DNA of 64,000 nucleotides from Mycolicibacterium mengxianglii (GCF_015710575.1 NZ_CP065373.1:1364001-1428000); one strand, 5' to 3'. Counted from the stretch's first letter, positions 46,235 through 57,274 are shown. The notes: generated from the sequence alone by a model not told the origin. A program made the numbers and translations.

Positions 46235-49200
46235 ATGACGGTGAACCCGGGTGCCACCGGTTTCGACAATCCGGTGGAGTGGGCGAAGCTCCCGTCGGAC
46301 CGGATCGAGGCCCTCAGACGGGCGTATCTGGTGACCTATCGCGGGCCACACGGAGACGCACCGGACGTCGGCGCCCAAACTGCCGAGACCGGCTCGTTCA
46401 CCCGGCCCGCCTCGGCGAACTCGGTTCCCACCGAGTTGCTGGCCGCGCACTTCGCACTCGGACGCCGACGCGCCCCCGGCGAAGTGCGTGTCGCCGTCTC
46501 CGACAGCACTGAAGGATTCGGCCCGGCGCTGCAGGTCATCACCGACTCCGACGGTATGCAGATGGATTCGGCGACGGTCTTGTTGCACCGACTCGGGGTG
46601 GCCTACCTCGCGGTCATGAGCCCGGTGCTGCAGGTGCAGCGCAACGACTCGGGTGAGATCGTCGCCATCAACCCCGCAGTCGGCGATCACGACGACGACA
46701 GCGCGCCCACCGAAACCTGGATTCACATCCAGCTCGCCTCCTCGGCCAACCGAGCCGCCGTCGAGGAGGCGGCGCGATCCCTGCCCAGGGTGCTCGCCGA
46801 CGCCCGGCAGGTCGCCCTGGACGACATGCCCATGGGGTCGGCGCTGCTGACTCTGGCCACGCTGGTAGATGCCGACGAGCAGAACCGATTCCCCGGGCCC
46901 GACCGCCACGATGTCGCCGCTCTGTTGCGCTGGCTCGCCGACGGGAACTTCGTGCTGCTGGGTTATCAGCGTTGCCCGGTACGGGATGGGCAGGCCACGG
47001 TTGACGCCGCGAGCCGCCTCGGGGTACTACGACTTCGCGAGGATGTGCTGCCGCAGCTCACCCAGACCGATGACCTGCTGGTGCTCGCCCAGGCGACCAT
47101 GCCGAGTTACCTGCGCTACGGCGCCTACCCGTACATCGTCGTCGTCCGGGAGGGCCCCGGGGACCAAGCCGTGGAACACCGCTTCGTCGGGCTGTTCACC
47201 ATCGCCGCCATGAGCGCCAACGTGCTGGACATCCCGTTGATCGCCAAGCGGGTACATGCCGCGCTGGCACTGGCCGAAGATGACCCGGGCCATCCCGGAC
47301 AGCTGCTGCTCGACGTCATCCAAACCGTGCCCCGCTCCGAGCTGTTCGCGTTGTCGGCCGAAGAACTGCGTGACATGGCGATGGCGGTCATCGACCTCGG
47401 CTCGCGGCGGCGCACCCTGCTTTTCGTCCGCGGCGACCAGCTCGGCCACTTCGTGTCCTGCCTGGTCTACCTGCCCCGCGATCGCTACACCACTGCGGTG
47501 CGCTTGGAGATGCAGGACATCCTGGTCCGTGAGTTCGGCGGAACCAGCATCGATTACGCCGCTCGTGTCAGCGAATCACCCTGGGCCCTCGTTCATTTCA
47601 CCGTCAAGATGGCGGCCGACACCGACCCGCAGACCATCGATGTCTCGGAGTCCAACGAGACCCGCATCCAGGACCTGCTGACCGAGGCGGCCCGCACGTG
47701 GGGTGATCGACTGCAGGGCGCAGTGGCTGTCGGCTCCATCGACCAGACGCGCGCCGACTACTACTCCGCCGCGTTCCCCGAGGTGTACAAACAGGCGGTC
47801 ACCCCGCTGGAAGCGATCGACGATATCGCCATCATCGAAGCGCTGCAGAACAATTCGGTCAAGCTGGTGTTCGAGGACGCCAACGACCGGGGCAATGCGC
47901 GGCTGAAGTGGTATCTCGGCGGCCGCTCGGCGTCGTTGAGCGAACTTTTGCCGATGCTGCAGAGCATGGGTGTGATCGTGCTCGACGAGCGCCCGTTCAC
48001 CGTCACCCGGCCCGACGGGTTATCGGTGTGGCTGTACCACTTCCGGATCTCGCCGCATCCCACCATCGCCCCGGCAGCCCCGGAGGACATCGACGATGTG
48101 GCAAGGCGATTCGCCGATGCGGTCACCGCGATCTGGCAGGGTCGCGTCGAGATCGACCGCTTCAACGAACTGGTGTTGCGGGCCGGACTGACCTGGCAGC
48201 AGGTCGCGATCGTGCGGGCATACGCGAAATACCTGCGCCAGGCCGGCTTTCCGTATAGCCAGTCGCACATCGAGACGGTGGTCAACCGCAACGCCCACAC
48301 CGCGCGTGCCATGGTGGAGTTGTTCGAGGCGGTCTTCGATCCTGACCTTCCAGAAGCCGACCGGTCGCAGCGGGCGCAGATCGCCGCGGCCGCCGTCGCG
48401 GCCGACATCGACGCTCTGGTCAGTCTCGACACCGACCGGGTGCTGCGGGCCTTCGCTTCGATGATCCAGGCCACGCTGCGCACCAATTACTTCGTCACCC
48501 GCGAGGGTTCGGCCAGAAGCAACGGCGTGCTGGCGCTCAAACTCAACCCCGGCCTGATCGACGAGCTACCCTTGCCGCGGCCGAAGTTCGAGATCTTCGT
48601 CTACTCGCCGCGGGTAGAGGGTGTGCATCTGCGGTTCGGTTCGGTGGCCCGCGGCGGGTTGCGCTGGTCAGACCGCCGTGAGGACTTCCGCACCGAGGTG
48701 CTGGGCCTGGTCAAAGCCCAGGCGGTCAAGAACGCCGTCATCGTGCCCGTGGGCGCCAAAGGTGGCTTCGTGGTGAAGAACCCGCCGATGTCGACCGGAG
48801 ACCCCGGTGTCGATCGCGAAGCGACCCGCACCGAAGGTGTGGCGTGCTACCGCCTTTTCATCTCGGGCCTGCTCGATGTCACCGACAACGTCGAGCGGAC
48901 CACCGGCGAGGTCACCGCCCCAGCGCGGGTGGTGCGCCGCGACGGCGACGACGCCTACCTGGTGGTCGCCGCCGACAAGGGCACCGCCACGTTCTCCGAC
49001 ATCGCCAACGACGTCGCGAAGTCCTACGGGTTCTGGCTCGGTGACGCGTTCGCCTCCGGCGGCTCGGTCGGCTACGACCACAAGGCCATGGGCATCACCG
49101 CCAAGGGCGCCTGGGAAAGCGTCAAACGGCACTTCCGGGAGATGGGCGTCGACACCCAGACCGAGGACTTCACCGTCGTCGGAATCGGCGACATGAGCGG

Positions 49201-51097
49201 TGACGTGTTCGGCAACGGGATGTTGCTGTCCGAGCACATCCGATTGGTGGCCGCTTTCAACCACATGCACATCTTCCTCGACCCTGACCCCGACGCTGCG
49301 AGCAGTTTCGCCGAACGGCGTCGGCTGTTCGAGCTGCCCCGGTCTACCTGGGACGACTACGACAAGTCGCTGATCTCGCGCGGAGGCGGCGTCTACAGCC
49401 GGGAACAGAAGTCGATTCCCATCAGCCCCGAGGTCCGGTCGGCGCTGGGTCTGGGCGAGGTCACCGAATTGACGCCGCCTGCACTGGTCAGGGCGATTCT
49501 GCAGGCGCCGGTAGACCTGCTGTGGAACGGCGGGATCGGCACGTACATCAAGGCGGAGGTCCAGTCCGATGCCGATGTGGGTGACCGCGCAAACGACCCC
49601 GTGCGGGTGAACGCAAACCAGGTGCGCGCCAAGGTGATCGGTGAAGGTGGCAACCTCGGTGTCACCTCGCTGGGCCGAATCGAGTTCGACCTGATCGGTG
49701 GCCGGATCAACACCGACGCGCTGGACAACTCGGCCGGTGTCGACTGCTCGGACCACGAGGTCAACATCAAGATCTTGGTGGACTCGCTGGTGACCCTCGG
49801 CAAGCTCGAGGCCGATCAGCGCACCGCCCTGTTGGAGTCGATGACCGATGAGGTGGGCGAGCTGGTGCTGGCCGACAACGCCGAGCAGAACGACCTGCTG
49901 GGCACCAGCCGGGCCAACGCCGCCAGCATGCTCAACGTGCATGCCCGCCAGATCAAAGAGCTCGAAGAGGTGCGCGGCCTCAGCCGCGAGCTGGAAGCAT
50001 TGCCTTCCACCAAGGAGATCCGGCGGCGCACCGAGACGGGGATGGGGCTGACGTCGCCGGAGCTGGCGACCCTGATGGCGCATGTGAAGTTGGCGCTCAA
50101 GGACGAAGTGCTGGCCAGCGACCTACCCGACCAGGATGTGTTCGCTGCCCGGCTGCCCGCGTATTTCCCTGCGCCACTGCGGGAGAACTTCACCGCCGAG
50201 ATCCGCGGCCACCAGCTGCGCCGCGAGATCGTGACGACGATGCTGGTCAACGACCTCGTCGACACCGCCGGGATCAGCTTCGCCTACCGGATCACCGAGG
50301 ACGTCGGCGTCGCTCCGGTGGATGCGGTACGCACCTACATCGCCGCCGACGGGATCTTCGGCGTCGGCGAGGTATGGCGCCGGATCCGCGCCGCCAGTGT
50401 GGAAAACGATGTGCCGGTGCATGTCTCGGACCGGATGACGCTGGACCTGCGTCGACTCATCGACCGCGCCGGCCGCTGGTTGCTCAACAACCGGCCGCAA
50501 CCGCTGGCGGTCGGCGCCGAGATGAACCGGTTCGCCAACAAAGTCGCCGCGCTGACCCCTCGGATGCCGGAGTGGCTGCGCGGTGACGACAGGGGCATCG
50601 TCACCAAGGAGGCCGCCGAATTCGCTTCCCATGGTGTGCCAGAAGACCTGGCGTACATGGTCTCCAGCGGGCTCTACCAGTACAGCCTGCTCGACATCAT
50701 CGACGTCGCCGACATCGTCGACCGTGACGAGGTGGAAGTGGCCGACACCTATTTCGCGCTGATGGACCACCTCGGCACCGACGGCCTGCTCACCGCCGTC
50801 TCCGGTCTGCCCCGTGATGACCGGTGGCATTCATTGGCACGCTTGGCAATTCGTGACGATATCTACAGTTCTATTCGGACACTGACCTTCGATGTGCTGG
50901 CCGTCGGTGAACCCGAGGAAAGCGGTGAAGAGAAAATCGACGAGTGGCAACACACCAACGGGTCCCGACTGGAACGCGCGCGCCGCACGCTCACCGAGAT
51001 CTATGCCGACGGCGAGCGCGACCTGGCCACCCTGTCGGTGGCCGCACGCCAGATCCGCAACATGACCCGGTCGCAGAGAGCGGGGTCCCACGGGTGA
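46235..51097 (+). CDS. gdh: NAD-specific glutamate dehydrogenase, large (about 180-kDa class)
   Basis: 1620 residues, the usual length of the L-180 class. The N-terminal half holds ACT-like regulatory domains. The catalytic region near residues 800-1000 includes the conserved [13 protein letters not shown] and [13 protein letters not shown] (active-site lysine), followed by a nucleotide-binding domain. It converts glutamate to 2-oxoglutarate and ammonia with NAD. In mycobacteria this enzyme is regulated by GarA (Rv1827), which binds the protein when unphosphorylated. ATG 46235; the TGA overlaps the next gene's GTG by 4 bases. It matches Rv2476c. Confidence 0.94.
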   Translation: MTVNPGATGFDNPVEWAKLPSDRIEALRRAYLVTYRGPHGDAPDVGAQTAETGSFTRPASANSVPTELLAAHFALGRRRAPGEVRVAVSDSTEGFGPALQVITDSDGMQMDSATVLLHRLGVAYLAVMSPVLQVQRNDSGEIVAINPAVGDHDDDSAPTETWIHIQLASSANRAAVEEAARSLPRVLADARQVALDDMPMGSALLTLATLVDADEQNRFPGPDRHDVAALLRWLADGNFVLLGYQRCPVRDGQATVDAASRLGVLRLREDVLPQLTQTDDLLVLAQATMPSYLRYGAYPYIVVVREGPGDQAVEHRFVGLFTIAAMSANVLDIPLIAKRVHAALALAEDDPGHPGQLLLDVIQTVPRSELFALSAEELRDMAMAVIDLGSRRRTLLFVRGDQLGHFVSCLVYLPRDRYTTAVRLEMQDILVREFGGTSIDYAARVSESPWALVHFTVKMAADTDPQTIDVSESNETRIQDLLTEAARTWGDRLQGAVAVGSIDQTRADYYSAAFPEVYKQAVTPLEAIDDIAIIEALQNNSVKLVFEDANDRGNARLKWYLGGRSASLSELLPMLQSMGVIVLDERPFTVTRPDGLSVWLYHFRISPHPTIAPAAPEDIDDVARRFADAVTAIWQGRVEIDRFNELVLRAGLTWQQVAIVRAYAKYLRQAGFPYSQSHIETVVNRNAHTARAMVELFEAVFDPDLPEADRSQRAQIAAAAVAADIDALVSLDTDRVLRAFASMIQATLRTNYFVTREGSARSNGVLALKLNPGLIDELPLPRPKFEIFVYSPRVEGVHLRFGSVARGGLRWSDRREDFRTEVLGLVKAQAVKNAVIVPVGAKGGFVVKNPPMSTGDPGVDREATRTEGVACYRLFISGLLDVTDNVERTTGEVTAPARVVRRDGDDAYLVVAADKGTATFSDIANDVAKSYGFWLGDAFASGGSVGYDHKAMGITAKGAWESVKRHFREMGVDTQTEDFTVVGIGDMSGDVFGNGMLLSEHIRLVAAFNHMHIFLDPDPDAASSFAERRRLFELPRSTWDDYDKSLISRGGGVYSREQKSIPISPEVRSALGLGEVTELTPPALVRAILQAPVDLLWNGGIGTYIKAEVQSDADVGDRANDPVRVNANQVRAKVIGEGGNLGVTSLGRIEFDLIGGRINTDALDNSAGVDCSDHEVNIKILVDSLVTLGKLEADQRTALLESMTDEVGELVLADNAEQNDLLGTSRANAASMLNVHARQIKELEEVRGLSRELEALPSTKEIRRRTETGMGLTSPELATLMAHVKLALKDEVLASDLPDQDVFAARLPAYFPAPLRENFTAEIRGHQLRREIVTTMLVNDLVDTAGISFAYRITEDVGVAPVDAVRTYIAADGIFGVGEVWRRIRAASVENDVPVHVSDRMTLDLRRLIDRAGRWLLNNRPQPLAVGAEMNRFANKVAALTPRMPEWLRGDDRGIVTKEAAEFASHGVPEDLAYMVSSGLYQYSLLDIIDVADIVDRDEVEVADTYFALMDHLGTDGLLTAVSGLPRDDRWHSLARLAIRDDIYSSIRTLTFDVLAVGEPEESGEEKIDEWQHTNGSRLERARRTLTEIYADGERDLATLSVAARQIRNMTRSQRAGSHG

Positions 51098-51507
51098 ACA
51101 CTCCGTACGTCGCCCCGGTCACGGTGCGCTGGTCCGACATCGACATGTACCAGCACATCAACCACGCCACCATGGTGACGATTCTCGAAGAGGCCCGGGT
51201 GCCGTTCCTGTCGGAGGCATTCGGCCCCACCATCACCACCACCGGACTGTTGATTGCCGAGGTGAAGGTGTCCTACAAGGGCCAGCTGCGGCTGATCGAC
51301 TCGCCGCTACAGGTCAGCATCTGGGTGAATCGTTTGCGCGCAGTCGATTTCACCCTCGGCTACGAAGTTCGCTCGGTCAACGCAGCGCCCGACTCCAAGC
51401 CCGCGGTGATCGCTGAGACGCAACTGGCGGCCTTCGACATCGACGAGCAGCGGCTGGTCAGGTTGTCCCCGGTGCACCGGGAGTACCTCCAGCGGTGGTT
51501 GCGCTGA
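51094..51507 (+). CDS. Acyl-CoA thioesterase, 4HBT hot-dog fold (Rv2475c orthologue)
   Basis: A 137-residue single hot-dog protein. The 4HBT active-site sequence is [24 protein letters not shown] (residues 10-33), where the aspartate and the helix are catalytic. Its GTG start shares the GTGA of the gdh stop, so translation is coupled. The last 13 bases overlap the next gene. The substrate is an unknown acyl-CoA. The conserved placement after gdh suggests a housekeeping link to acyl-CoA clean-up. Confidence 0.88.
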   Translation: MNTPYVAPVTVRWSDIDMYQHINHATMVTILEEARVPFLSEAFGPTITTTGLLIAEVKVSYKGQLRLIDSPLQVSIWVNRLRAVDFTLGYEVRSVNAAPDSKPAVIAETQLAAFDIDEQRLVRLSPVHREYLQRWLR

Positions 51508-52184
51508 CCGCGGACAGGGGGCTCTGGCTCGAGGATCCGGCGCACCGCGCGGATCTGGCCATGTTCACCGAACGGGCGCAGCGCCTCGACGATGCCGCGG
51601 TGGTCCGGGTACGGGTGCGCTCCGACGGGCAGCTCAGCGCCTGGGTGGCGACGAACTTCGATGTGCTGGCCACCCGGGTGGTGCAGGGCACGGTGCGGCC
51701 CGACGATCTGTCCGCCGGTGCCGATGCGTTGTTGCGCGGTCTGCGAGCGGCCGATCGATCCGGGTTCGTCGACCCGGGCTACGCCATGGACTCCGCCTGG
51801 CGGGGCGTGCTGCCACCTGAGTCAGGCTTCGCCCATCTCGACGACGTGCCGGCCCGGGTGATGCTGGATCTGGCGCAACGGGGTGTGGCGCTGGCCCGCG
51901 AGCACGGCAGCGGACAGGGACCGCCGGTGTCGCTGCTGGATCAGGAAGTCATCAGCGTCACCGCCGACGACGTGACCGTCGGGATCCCGATGCGTTGCGT
52001 GTTCGCGTTGACCGCGATGCGGTTCCTGCCGCAGTCCGGCAACGGCGACAACGAGTTGGCACCGGAATCGGTGACCGCCGACGAGATCGTGCGGGTTCGG
52101 GTGCTGCCCGCATGGTTACGGATCGACGCCCGGTTCGGGTCGGTGTACCGCCGACGTGGCGACCCCGCGCTCGTACTGCGCTAG
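51495..52184 (+). CDS. Conserved hypothetical protein (Rv2474c orthologue)
   Basis: 229 residues, acidic and soluble, with no signal peptide or membrane segment. I recognise no domain. Conserved-looking parts are DPAHRADLAMFTERA, LRAADRSGFVDPGYAMDSAWRG and FGSVYRRRGDPALVL at the end. It starts at GTG 51495, inside the thioesterase gene, and its stop lies in a 13-bp-stem hairpin. It is always third after gdh and the thioesterase in mycobacteria from memory, suggesting a linked but unknown task. Confidence 0.75.
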   Translation: MVALTADRGLWLEDPAHRADLAMFTERAQRLDDAAVVRVRVRSDGQLSAWVATNFDVLATRVVQGTVRPDDLSAGADALLRGLRAADRSGFVDPGYAMDSAWRGVLPPESGFAHLDDVPARVMLDLAQRGVALAREHGSGQGPPVSLLDQEVISVTADDVTVGIPMRCVFALTAMRFLPQSGNGDNELAPESVTADEIVRVRVLPAWLRIDARFGSVYRRRGDPALVLR

Positions 52185-52195
52185 CGCGGGGTCGC
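52159..52195. terminator. Hairpin terminator overlapping the Rv2474c-like stop codon
   Basis: GCGACCCCGCGCT (52159-52171) and AGCGCGGGGTCGC (52183-52195) pair perfectly over 13 bases with an 11-base loop. The TAG stop at 52182-52184 lies at the loop edge. The gene on the opposite strand ends 8 bases further on, so one hairpin can end transcripts from both directions. There is no T-tract, as is common for mycobacterial terminators. Confidence 0.82.
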
Positions 52196-52202
52196 GGCCG
52201 GA

Positions 52203-52925
52203 CTAGTCGCGCCCGCGCCGGAGGGAACCGAGCACGAGTCGCGTGCGGGCGAGTTCGGTCGCATTGACCTCTGTTGCTTGGTCTGCGATGCGCAGAAACT
52301 CTCGGATCTCTGCGTGCACGCGGGGACTGCGCCGCCGTAGGTCAGCCACCAACGACGTCACCTGGGAGTCGAGTTGGTCGTCGGGCACGGCTTCGGTGAG
52401 CAGTCCCAGCTCCACGGCCCGAGATGCCGAGATTGTGGCACCGGTAGCGGTCAACCGCATGGCTTCACGGCGACCGACGACCTGGGGCAGCCACGCCAGA
52501 ACCAGTACCGGGGCCAGACCGATCTCAACCTCCGGGAAGGAGAACTTCGCCGACGACGTGGCAATGGCGAAGTCGCTGAGCGCCGCAAGTCCGACGCCGA
52601 ATCCGGCTGCGCCTCCGTGGACTTTGGCGACAGACACCAGCCGGGTGTTCCGCAGCGCATGGTTGACCGCGACCAGTCTGTCGACTTCGCCTGGCAGTTC
52701 GTCGACACTGGCCGCTGTCCGTTCCCGTCCCAGGCAGAAGGCGTCACCGTCTGATTCCAGGATCAGCACATGCGCTGAGGCGGGAGGGGACTGCAGCAAC
52801 ATGCAGAGTTCGTCGCACGTCGCCAACGAGAGCAGCCCGTCTACCGAAACCGGCAGCTTTACCGTGAGAACCCCATCGCTTATTTCCGACGAAATCCGGC
52901 CGTCATGTGAAATTGCTGTTGTCAT
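52203..52925 (-). CDS. Enoyl-CoA hydratase/isomerase-family protein
   Basis: About 240 residues with a crotonase fold. The place of the first hydratase glutamate reads GFGVGLAALSD and lacks it. The second is kept in FSFPEVEIGLAP. It may therefore be an isomerase or a lyase rather than a hydratase. It is the last gene of the operon that begins with the GntR gene at 61211. Its ATG at 52925 is only 5 bases after the aldehyde dehydrogenase stop, so translation is coupled. Within that pathway it could open or rearrange a CoA-linked intermediate. Confidence 0.8.
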   Translation of the reverse strand: MTTAISHDGRISSEISDGVLTVKLPVSVDGLLSLATCDELCMLLQSPPASAHVLILESDGDAFCLGRERTAASVDELPGEVDRLVAVNHALRNTRLVSVAKVHGGAAGFGVGLAALSDFAIATSSAKFSFPEVEIGLAPVLVLAWLPQVVGRREAMRLTATGATISASRAVELGLLTEAVPDDQLDSQVTSLVADLRRRSPRVHAEIREFLRIADQATEVNATELARTRLVLGSLRRGRD

Positions 52926-52930
52926 GGTGA

Positions 52931-54433
52931 TCAGTTCAACCTTTCCTGGCCGACGCCGGCGTACCAGTCGACATCGTTGGGGCTCGTCCTGATGGTCACG
53001 CTGCGTACCTGGGTGAAGTCGTGGAAGGACTCCCAACCGCCTTCGCGTCCCTGACCGCTCTCACGAACACCGCCCCAGGGTGAGCACGGATCCAGCCGGT
53101 GGTGATCATTGACCCAGACGATGCCTTGCTCGAAGCGCGAGGCGACGCGATGAGCGCGTGCTACGTCGCGGGTCCAGATCGAGGAACCCAGGCCGAAGTC
53201 AGAGTCGTTGGCGATCTGCACCGCTTCGTCCTCATCGGTGAACGGAATCACGACAAGGACCGGACCGAAGATTTCCTCGCGGGCCACTCGCATCTGGTTG
53301 TTGACCTGGCTGAGGACCGTTGGTTTCACGAAGAAACCGTTCAGGCCGGCCACTTGGGCCGCTTCGCCTCCTGTCGCGACGGTGGCCCCCTCCTGGACTC
53401 CGAGTGCCACGTAATCGAGGATCCGCCGTCGGGCGCGCTCTGAGATCACCGGTCCGAGTTGGGTTTCGGCACGGGCGGGGTCGCCGATCTGGATGGCTTC
53501 GGCTTGTGCCGCCAACTGGGCCACGAATTCGTCGTAGATGGTGGACTGAACGATCAACCGGGTCCCGGCAATACACGTCTGGCCCGCGCCGATGAATCCA
53601 CCGAAAGCGGCTCCGCGGGCGGAGACATCGACAGGTACGTCGTCGAAGATGACCACTGGCGACTTGCCGCCGAGTTCGAGGGTGGCTTTGGCGAATCTGC
53701 GGGCGGTGGCGACGGCGATAGACCGGCCAGGCTCGGTACCGCCGGTGAACACCGCCTTCTTGACCAGTGGATGCTCGACCAACCTGGCACCGGCATCCGG
53801 CCCGAGTCCGGGCACCACGTTGAGCACTCCCGGCGGAATACCGGCCTCCAGGGCCAGCTTTCCGATTACCAGCGCCGTGAGCGGAGTTTGTTCGGACGGC
53901 TTGAGGACAACGCTGTTACCTGTCGCCAAGGCCGGAGCCAGGCTCTTCGACGCGATCATCAGCGGGTGGTTGAAGGACGACAGAATTCCGACCACACCGA
54001 GCGGCATTCTCGTCGTGTACGAGTGGTACGGACCGGACATCGGCACCACTGAGGTCCGGTCCGCCAGCAGCAGCGCCGCGTTGTACCGGTACCACTCCGG
54101 GAGTCGCGTGATCTGCGCCTTGGTCTCGGTGATCGGGCGGCCGTTGTTCAGCGTCTCGAGCCGGTAGAGCTCCTCCATGTTCGCCTCGAGAAGGTCGGCG
54201 AACCGGTTCAACGTCTTGGCGCGCTCGTGAATCGGCGCGTCGCGCCATACCCCCGACTCGAACGCCGCGTGTGCACCCTCGACGGCTGCGTCGATGTCGG
54301 CGGCGTCGCCACAATGACAGCGGGCGAAAGATTCACCCGTGGCCGGATTGATGACATCGAGGATCTCGCCATGTCCTTCGACACCCTGGCCGTTGATGAT
54401 GAGCTTTTCGACGGTGGTCTGGTCGGTGGTCAT
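52931..54433 (-). CDS. Aldehyde dehydrogenase
   Basis: 500 residues, the standard ALDH length. Asn155 (FNHP), Glu253 (LELGGKSP) and catalytic Cys287 (GQTCIAG) are all present, and the NAD-binding region is TGGTEPGRSIA. It is closest in style to amine- or aminoaldehyde-oxidising NAD-linked ALDHs (gabD/betaine aldehyde type). It lies between the RidA-repeat gene and the crotonase gene in the GntR-controlled operon and would oxidise an aldehyde formed in the pathway. AAAGGAGAG precedes ATG 54433 by 5 bases. Confidence 0.9.
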   Translation of the reverse strand: MTTDQTTVEKLIINGQGVEGHGEILDVINPATGESFARCHCGDAADIDAAVEGAHAAFESGVWRDAPIHERAKTLNRFADLLEANMEELYRLETLNNGRPITETKAQITRLPEWYRYNAALLLADRTSVVPMSGPYHSYTTRMPLGVVGILSSFNHPLMIASKSLAPALATGNSVVLKPSEQTPLTALVIGKLALEAGIPPGVLNVVPGLGPDAGARLVEHPLVKKAVFTGGTEPGRSIAVATARRFAKATLELGGKSPVVIFDDVPVDVSARGAAFGGFIGAGQTCIAGTRLIVQSTIYDEFVAQLAAQAEAIQIGDPARAETQLGPVISERARRRILDYVALGVQEGATVATGGEAAQVAGLNGFFVKPTVLSQVNNQMRVAREEIFGPVLVVIPFTDEDEAVQIANDSDFGLGSSIWTRDVARAHRVASRFEQGIVWVNDHHRLDPCSPWGGVRESGQGREGGWESFHDFTQVRSVTIRTSPNDVDWYAGVGQERLN

Positions 54434-54480
54434 CGTTTCTCTCCTTTGCTGCATGTTTTTCAGTTCGGATGCGGCGAGCT

Positions 54481-55677
54481 TCAGACGCCGGTGCGATAGA
54501 CGACTTCGAGGCTGATGCTCGACGCATCCACCGACGGCGAGGTGCTGATCGCGGCGGTTTCGGCGACTCCCTCGGGCAGCGCGCGGCCCAATCCGAAGAC
54601 GTCTGCGGGGCGTGGCAGGAAGGCATGCACTTTCACTGGCCGTGCATTTGCACCCACCTGGGCACCGGCGCTGTCGAACGCGGCACGGAGGGCCCGTTCG
54701 ACAGCGAACGGCCGATATCCGGCGTCGTCGACGTCGACCCGGGCCACCGCGAAGGTGGTCGCGGCCAATCCCGCCGTGGAGATCCCGACTTGGTCCGGGC
54801 TCCGGTCCGCGGTTGTGGCTGCATGCTTGGGTACGCCTGCACGTACCGCGATGACGTCGATCTCGATCTCGGCTCCACCGGTGAGCAATTCGTCTACTCC
54901 GATGATCAGGTAGGGCGGGGGATTGCCGTCGAACTTGTCGTTCCACAGGGCCTCGAACAACGGTGCCTCGCTCATGTTCTTGAGGAAGACATGAACGCGA
55001 ACGGTGTGGTCCCAATCGCTGCCGGCGTCCTCGAGAAGGATTTGACAGACACCGATGGTAAATCTCGCCTGCGCAATCAGTGACGAAACATGATGGGGGA
55101 AACGAGGATTCACAGCCGCGCCGGGGGACAGCCCGGTATCGCCGAATTCCGTCGGTAGCTGACCTGCGAGGAAAAGCCAGTCGCCGGCCGCAACGCACGG
55201 TGTGTAATTGGCGAGCGGCTTCGGTATCCGGGGGCTGTCGATCTGGCGGATCCCGACCACATCCGGCAGTGCCGCGATGGCGTCCACCGCCACCAACGTG
55301 CCCGGCACCGCCATGGCACCGCTTCCGACGCCGACGGTGGTCCGCGGCGGCGGGACAGGGAAGAACTTCTTCCAGATCTGGTCGAATGCGTCGAACAGTC
55401 GGCAGTCAGTCAGGAACACCTGGGTCTTGACGACATCTTCGAGTCGGCAGCCGCGAGTGCTCAGTACGCGGCTGAGCTTCTCCAGAACATAGGTGGTCTG
55501 CTTCTGGATATCGGCTCCGTAGTAGGGGAATTCGCCCGACACCGCCGCCTGCGGCGGGATGCCCGACTCCGCGTCGGCGGCAGTCAACCCTGACACGAAA
55601 ACGAGTCCGTCGCTGACAAGACCGCGTTCATCAAGGATCGCTTCGACAGAGTGAGAACTGCTACTGCGGTAAGACAT
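54481..55677 (-). CDS. Three-module RidA-family protein (tandem YjgF/YER057c/UK114)
   Basis: 398 residues holding two clear RidA modules (about 15-138 and 160-280) and a third, more diverged one (about 295-398). Ordinary RidA proteins are 130 residues and act as trimers that hydrolyse reactive enamines or imines to ketones and ammonia. The arginine in the active site is kept in module 1 (PPRTTVGVG, Arg112). In module 2 it is tyrosine (PPPYLIIGV, Tyr256), and module 3 has no clear match. The fusion may replace the trimer within one chain. ATG 55677 with GGGAGGTAG upstream. It sits downstream of a liv-type transporter. Confidence 0.82.
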   Translation of the reverse strand: MSYRSSSSHSVEAILDERGLVSDGLVFVSGLTAADAESGIPPQAAVSGEFPYYGADIQKQTTYVLEKLSRVLSTRGCRLEDVVKTQVFLTDCRLFDAFDQIWKKFFPVPPPRTTVGVGSGAMAVPGTLVAVDAIAALPDVVGIRQIDSPRIPKPLANYTPCVAAGDWLFLAGQLPTEFGDTGLSPGAAVNPRFPHHVSSLIAQARFTIGVCQILLEDAGSDWDHTVRVHVFLKNMSEAPLFEALWNDKFDGNPPPYLIIGVDELLTGGAEIEIDVIAVRAGVPKHAATTADRSPDQVGISTAGLAATTFAVARVDVDDAGYRPFAVERALRAAFDSAGAQVGANARPVKVHAFLPRPADVFGLGRALPEGVAETAAISTSPSVDASSISLEVVYRTGV

Positions 55678-55775
55678 GCTCAACTACCTCCCGACGGGGT
55701 CACCCCGCCTTGTTCCAATGATTTTGGTGCACACATATCCCGACGCAGCCGGCCGGGTACGGGCGCGGATACGGT

Positions 55776-56498
55776 TTAGCGGACTTCGTCGATGCCGAAG
55801 AACAGCTTTCGCAGGCCTTCGTCTTCCAGGACGGATGCGACGTCCTGTTCAGGGCTGATCCGGCCGGCTTGCATGATGTGGACCCGGTCGCAGTGGGGCA
55901 GAATCACGGCGGGGTTTTCCTCGACGACCCACAGTACCCCGACTCCGTCCTTGGCTGTTTCAGCCAGGCGGGCGATCAGTTCTTGAACGATCGTGGGCGC
56001 CAGGCCGGTGGTCGGTTCGTCGAGCGCCAGGAGTTTCGGTTCTGCCGCCAATGCTCCTGCTACAGCCAGCATCTGGCGTTCGCCACCGGATAGTGTCGAA
56101 GCACTGCTGCCACGTCGCTTGCGCAGCGAGGGGAAGCGGTCGAACGCCGTGTCGATGCCGGTGCTGAGCTTGGATCGGCCCATCGGCATGAGCGCGACCC
56201 TGAGGTTCTCCTCGACTGTCAGGCTGGGAAAGGTGTTGCCCCCCTGCGGTACATAGGCCATACCGCGTCGCACCAACTGTGCGGTGGGGATTGTGGCCAG
56301 ATCTGTGCCCATGAACTCGATTCGACCCGACATCGGTTCGACGAGTCCGAAAACCGACTTGAGCAGGGTGGATTTGCCGGCCCCGTTGGGTCCGACCAAC
56401 GCGACGGTCTCATTTGACCGGACGTCCAGTGACACTTCGTGGATCACGGGCAGCTTGCCGTATCCGGCCGTGAGATCGCGGACTGTCAGCAGCGTCAT
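55776..56498 (-). CDS. livF: Branched-chain-amino-acid-type ABC transporter, ATPase LivF
   Basis: 240 residues, a compact ATPase with Walker A GPNGAGKST (about 35-43), signature LSGGERQ and Walker B LLALDEP. Length and the PTTGLAPTIVQEL segment fit LivF. It overlaps livG by 4 bases. LivF and LivG form the two nucleotide-binding subunits driving the LivH-LivM channel on the inner face of the membrane. Confidence 0.92.
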   Translation of the reverse strand: MTLLTVRDLTAGYGKLPVIHEVSLDVRSNETVALVGPNGAGKSTLLKSVFGLVEPMSGRIEFMGTDLATIPTAQLVRRGMAYVPQGGNTFPSLTVEENLRVALMPMGRSKLSTGIDTAFDRFPSLRKRRGSSASTLSGGERQMLAVAGALAAEPKLLALDEPTTGLAPTIVQELIARLAETAKDGVGVLWVVEENPAVILPHCDRVHIMQAGRISPEQDVASVLEDEGLRKLFFGIDEVR

Positions 56499-57274
56499 TT
56501 GCTACTCCCGAGGTAGATTTCGGCCACCATCGGGTGCACCGCGATTTCGTCAGGCGTGCCGGAGACAACGACGCGTCCTTCGGCCATCACGTAGACATAG
56601 TCCGAGACTGCAAAAACGAACTGGATGTTGTGGTCGATGATGAGCAGGGTGATCCCTCGGGCCCGCAGATCGGTGACCTGGTCGGCGAGGCGCCCGATAC
56701 CGTTTGGGGCGACCCCCGCGGCGGGCTCGTCGAGTAGCACCATGCGGGGCTGCACCATCAGCAGCCGGGCGAAGTCCACGAGCTTGGTCTGACCGGCGGT
56801 CAGATCCTCCAGCCGCTGGTCCTTCACCGATTTGAGACCGAGTTCGTCGATCAAAGTGTCTGCGCGTAAGGCGGTTTCACGTTCGAGTTTCAGCCATCGG
56901 CTGCGCTGAAACAGGCCGCGAAACAACGATTCGGACTCTTTGGCTCCGGCGGCCATGAGGTTCTCCCACACCGAGAGCAGTGGGAACCCCACCGGTGTTT
57001 GGAACGACCGCACCATCCCCTTGCGCGCGATTTTCCACGCCGGCTCGCGTTCTATCCGGTCGCCGAAGAGCGACACCTCGCCGGTGTCGGTCTGGTCGAA
57101 GCCGGTGAGGACGTTGAACAGACTGGTCTTTCCCGCCCCGTTCGGACCGATGACAGCCGTGATGGTGCCCTTGGCGGCCTGCAGAGACACACTGTCGACG
57201 GCTTGGACACCGCCGAAAGACTTGCTGACATTGTGGGCGCTGAAGGCCAATTCGGTTGTGCTGCTTGTGCTCAT
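56495..57274 (-). CDS. livG: Branched-chain-amino-acid-type ABC transporter, ATPase LivG
   Basis: 259 residues with Walker A GPNGAGKTS near residue 44, a LivG-type long insert (RSFQTPVGFPLLSVWENLM), a degenerate signature DLTAGQTKLVDFARL and Walker B MVLLDEPAAGVAP. ATG 57274 is inside a longer open frame; upstream codons have no support and would overlap livM. It overlaps livM and livF by 4 bases each, as expected of a coupled transporter operon. Confidence 0.9.
   Translation of the reverse strand: MSTSSTTELAFSAHNVSKSFGGVQAVDSVSLQAAKGTITAVIGPNGAGKTSLFNVLTGFDQTDTGEVSLFGDRIEREPAWKIARKGMVRSFQTPVGFPLLSVWENLMAAGAKESESLFRGLFQRSRWLKLERETALRADTLIDELGLKSVKDQRLEDLTAGQTKLVDFARLLMVQPRMVLLDEPAAGVAPNGIGRLADQVTDLRARGITLLIIDHNIQFVFAVSDYVYVMAEGRVVVSGTPDEIAVHPMVAEIYLGSSK

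Noticed and set aside
48668..50083. 471-codon open frame opposite the glutamate dehydrogenase gene
   Set aside because: Same reason: a GC-driven shadow of an essential conserved gene.
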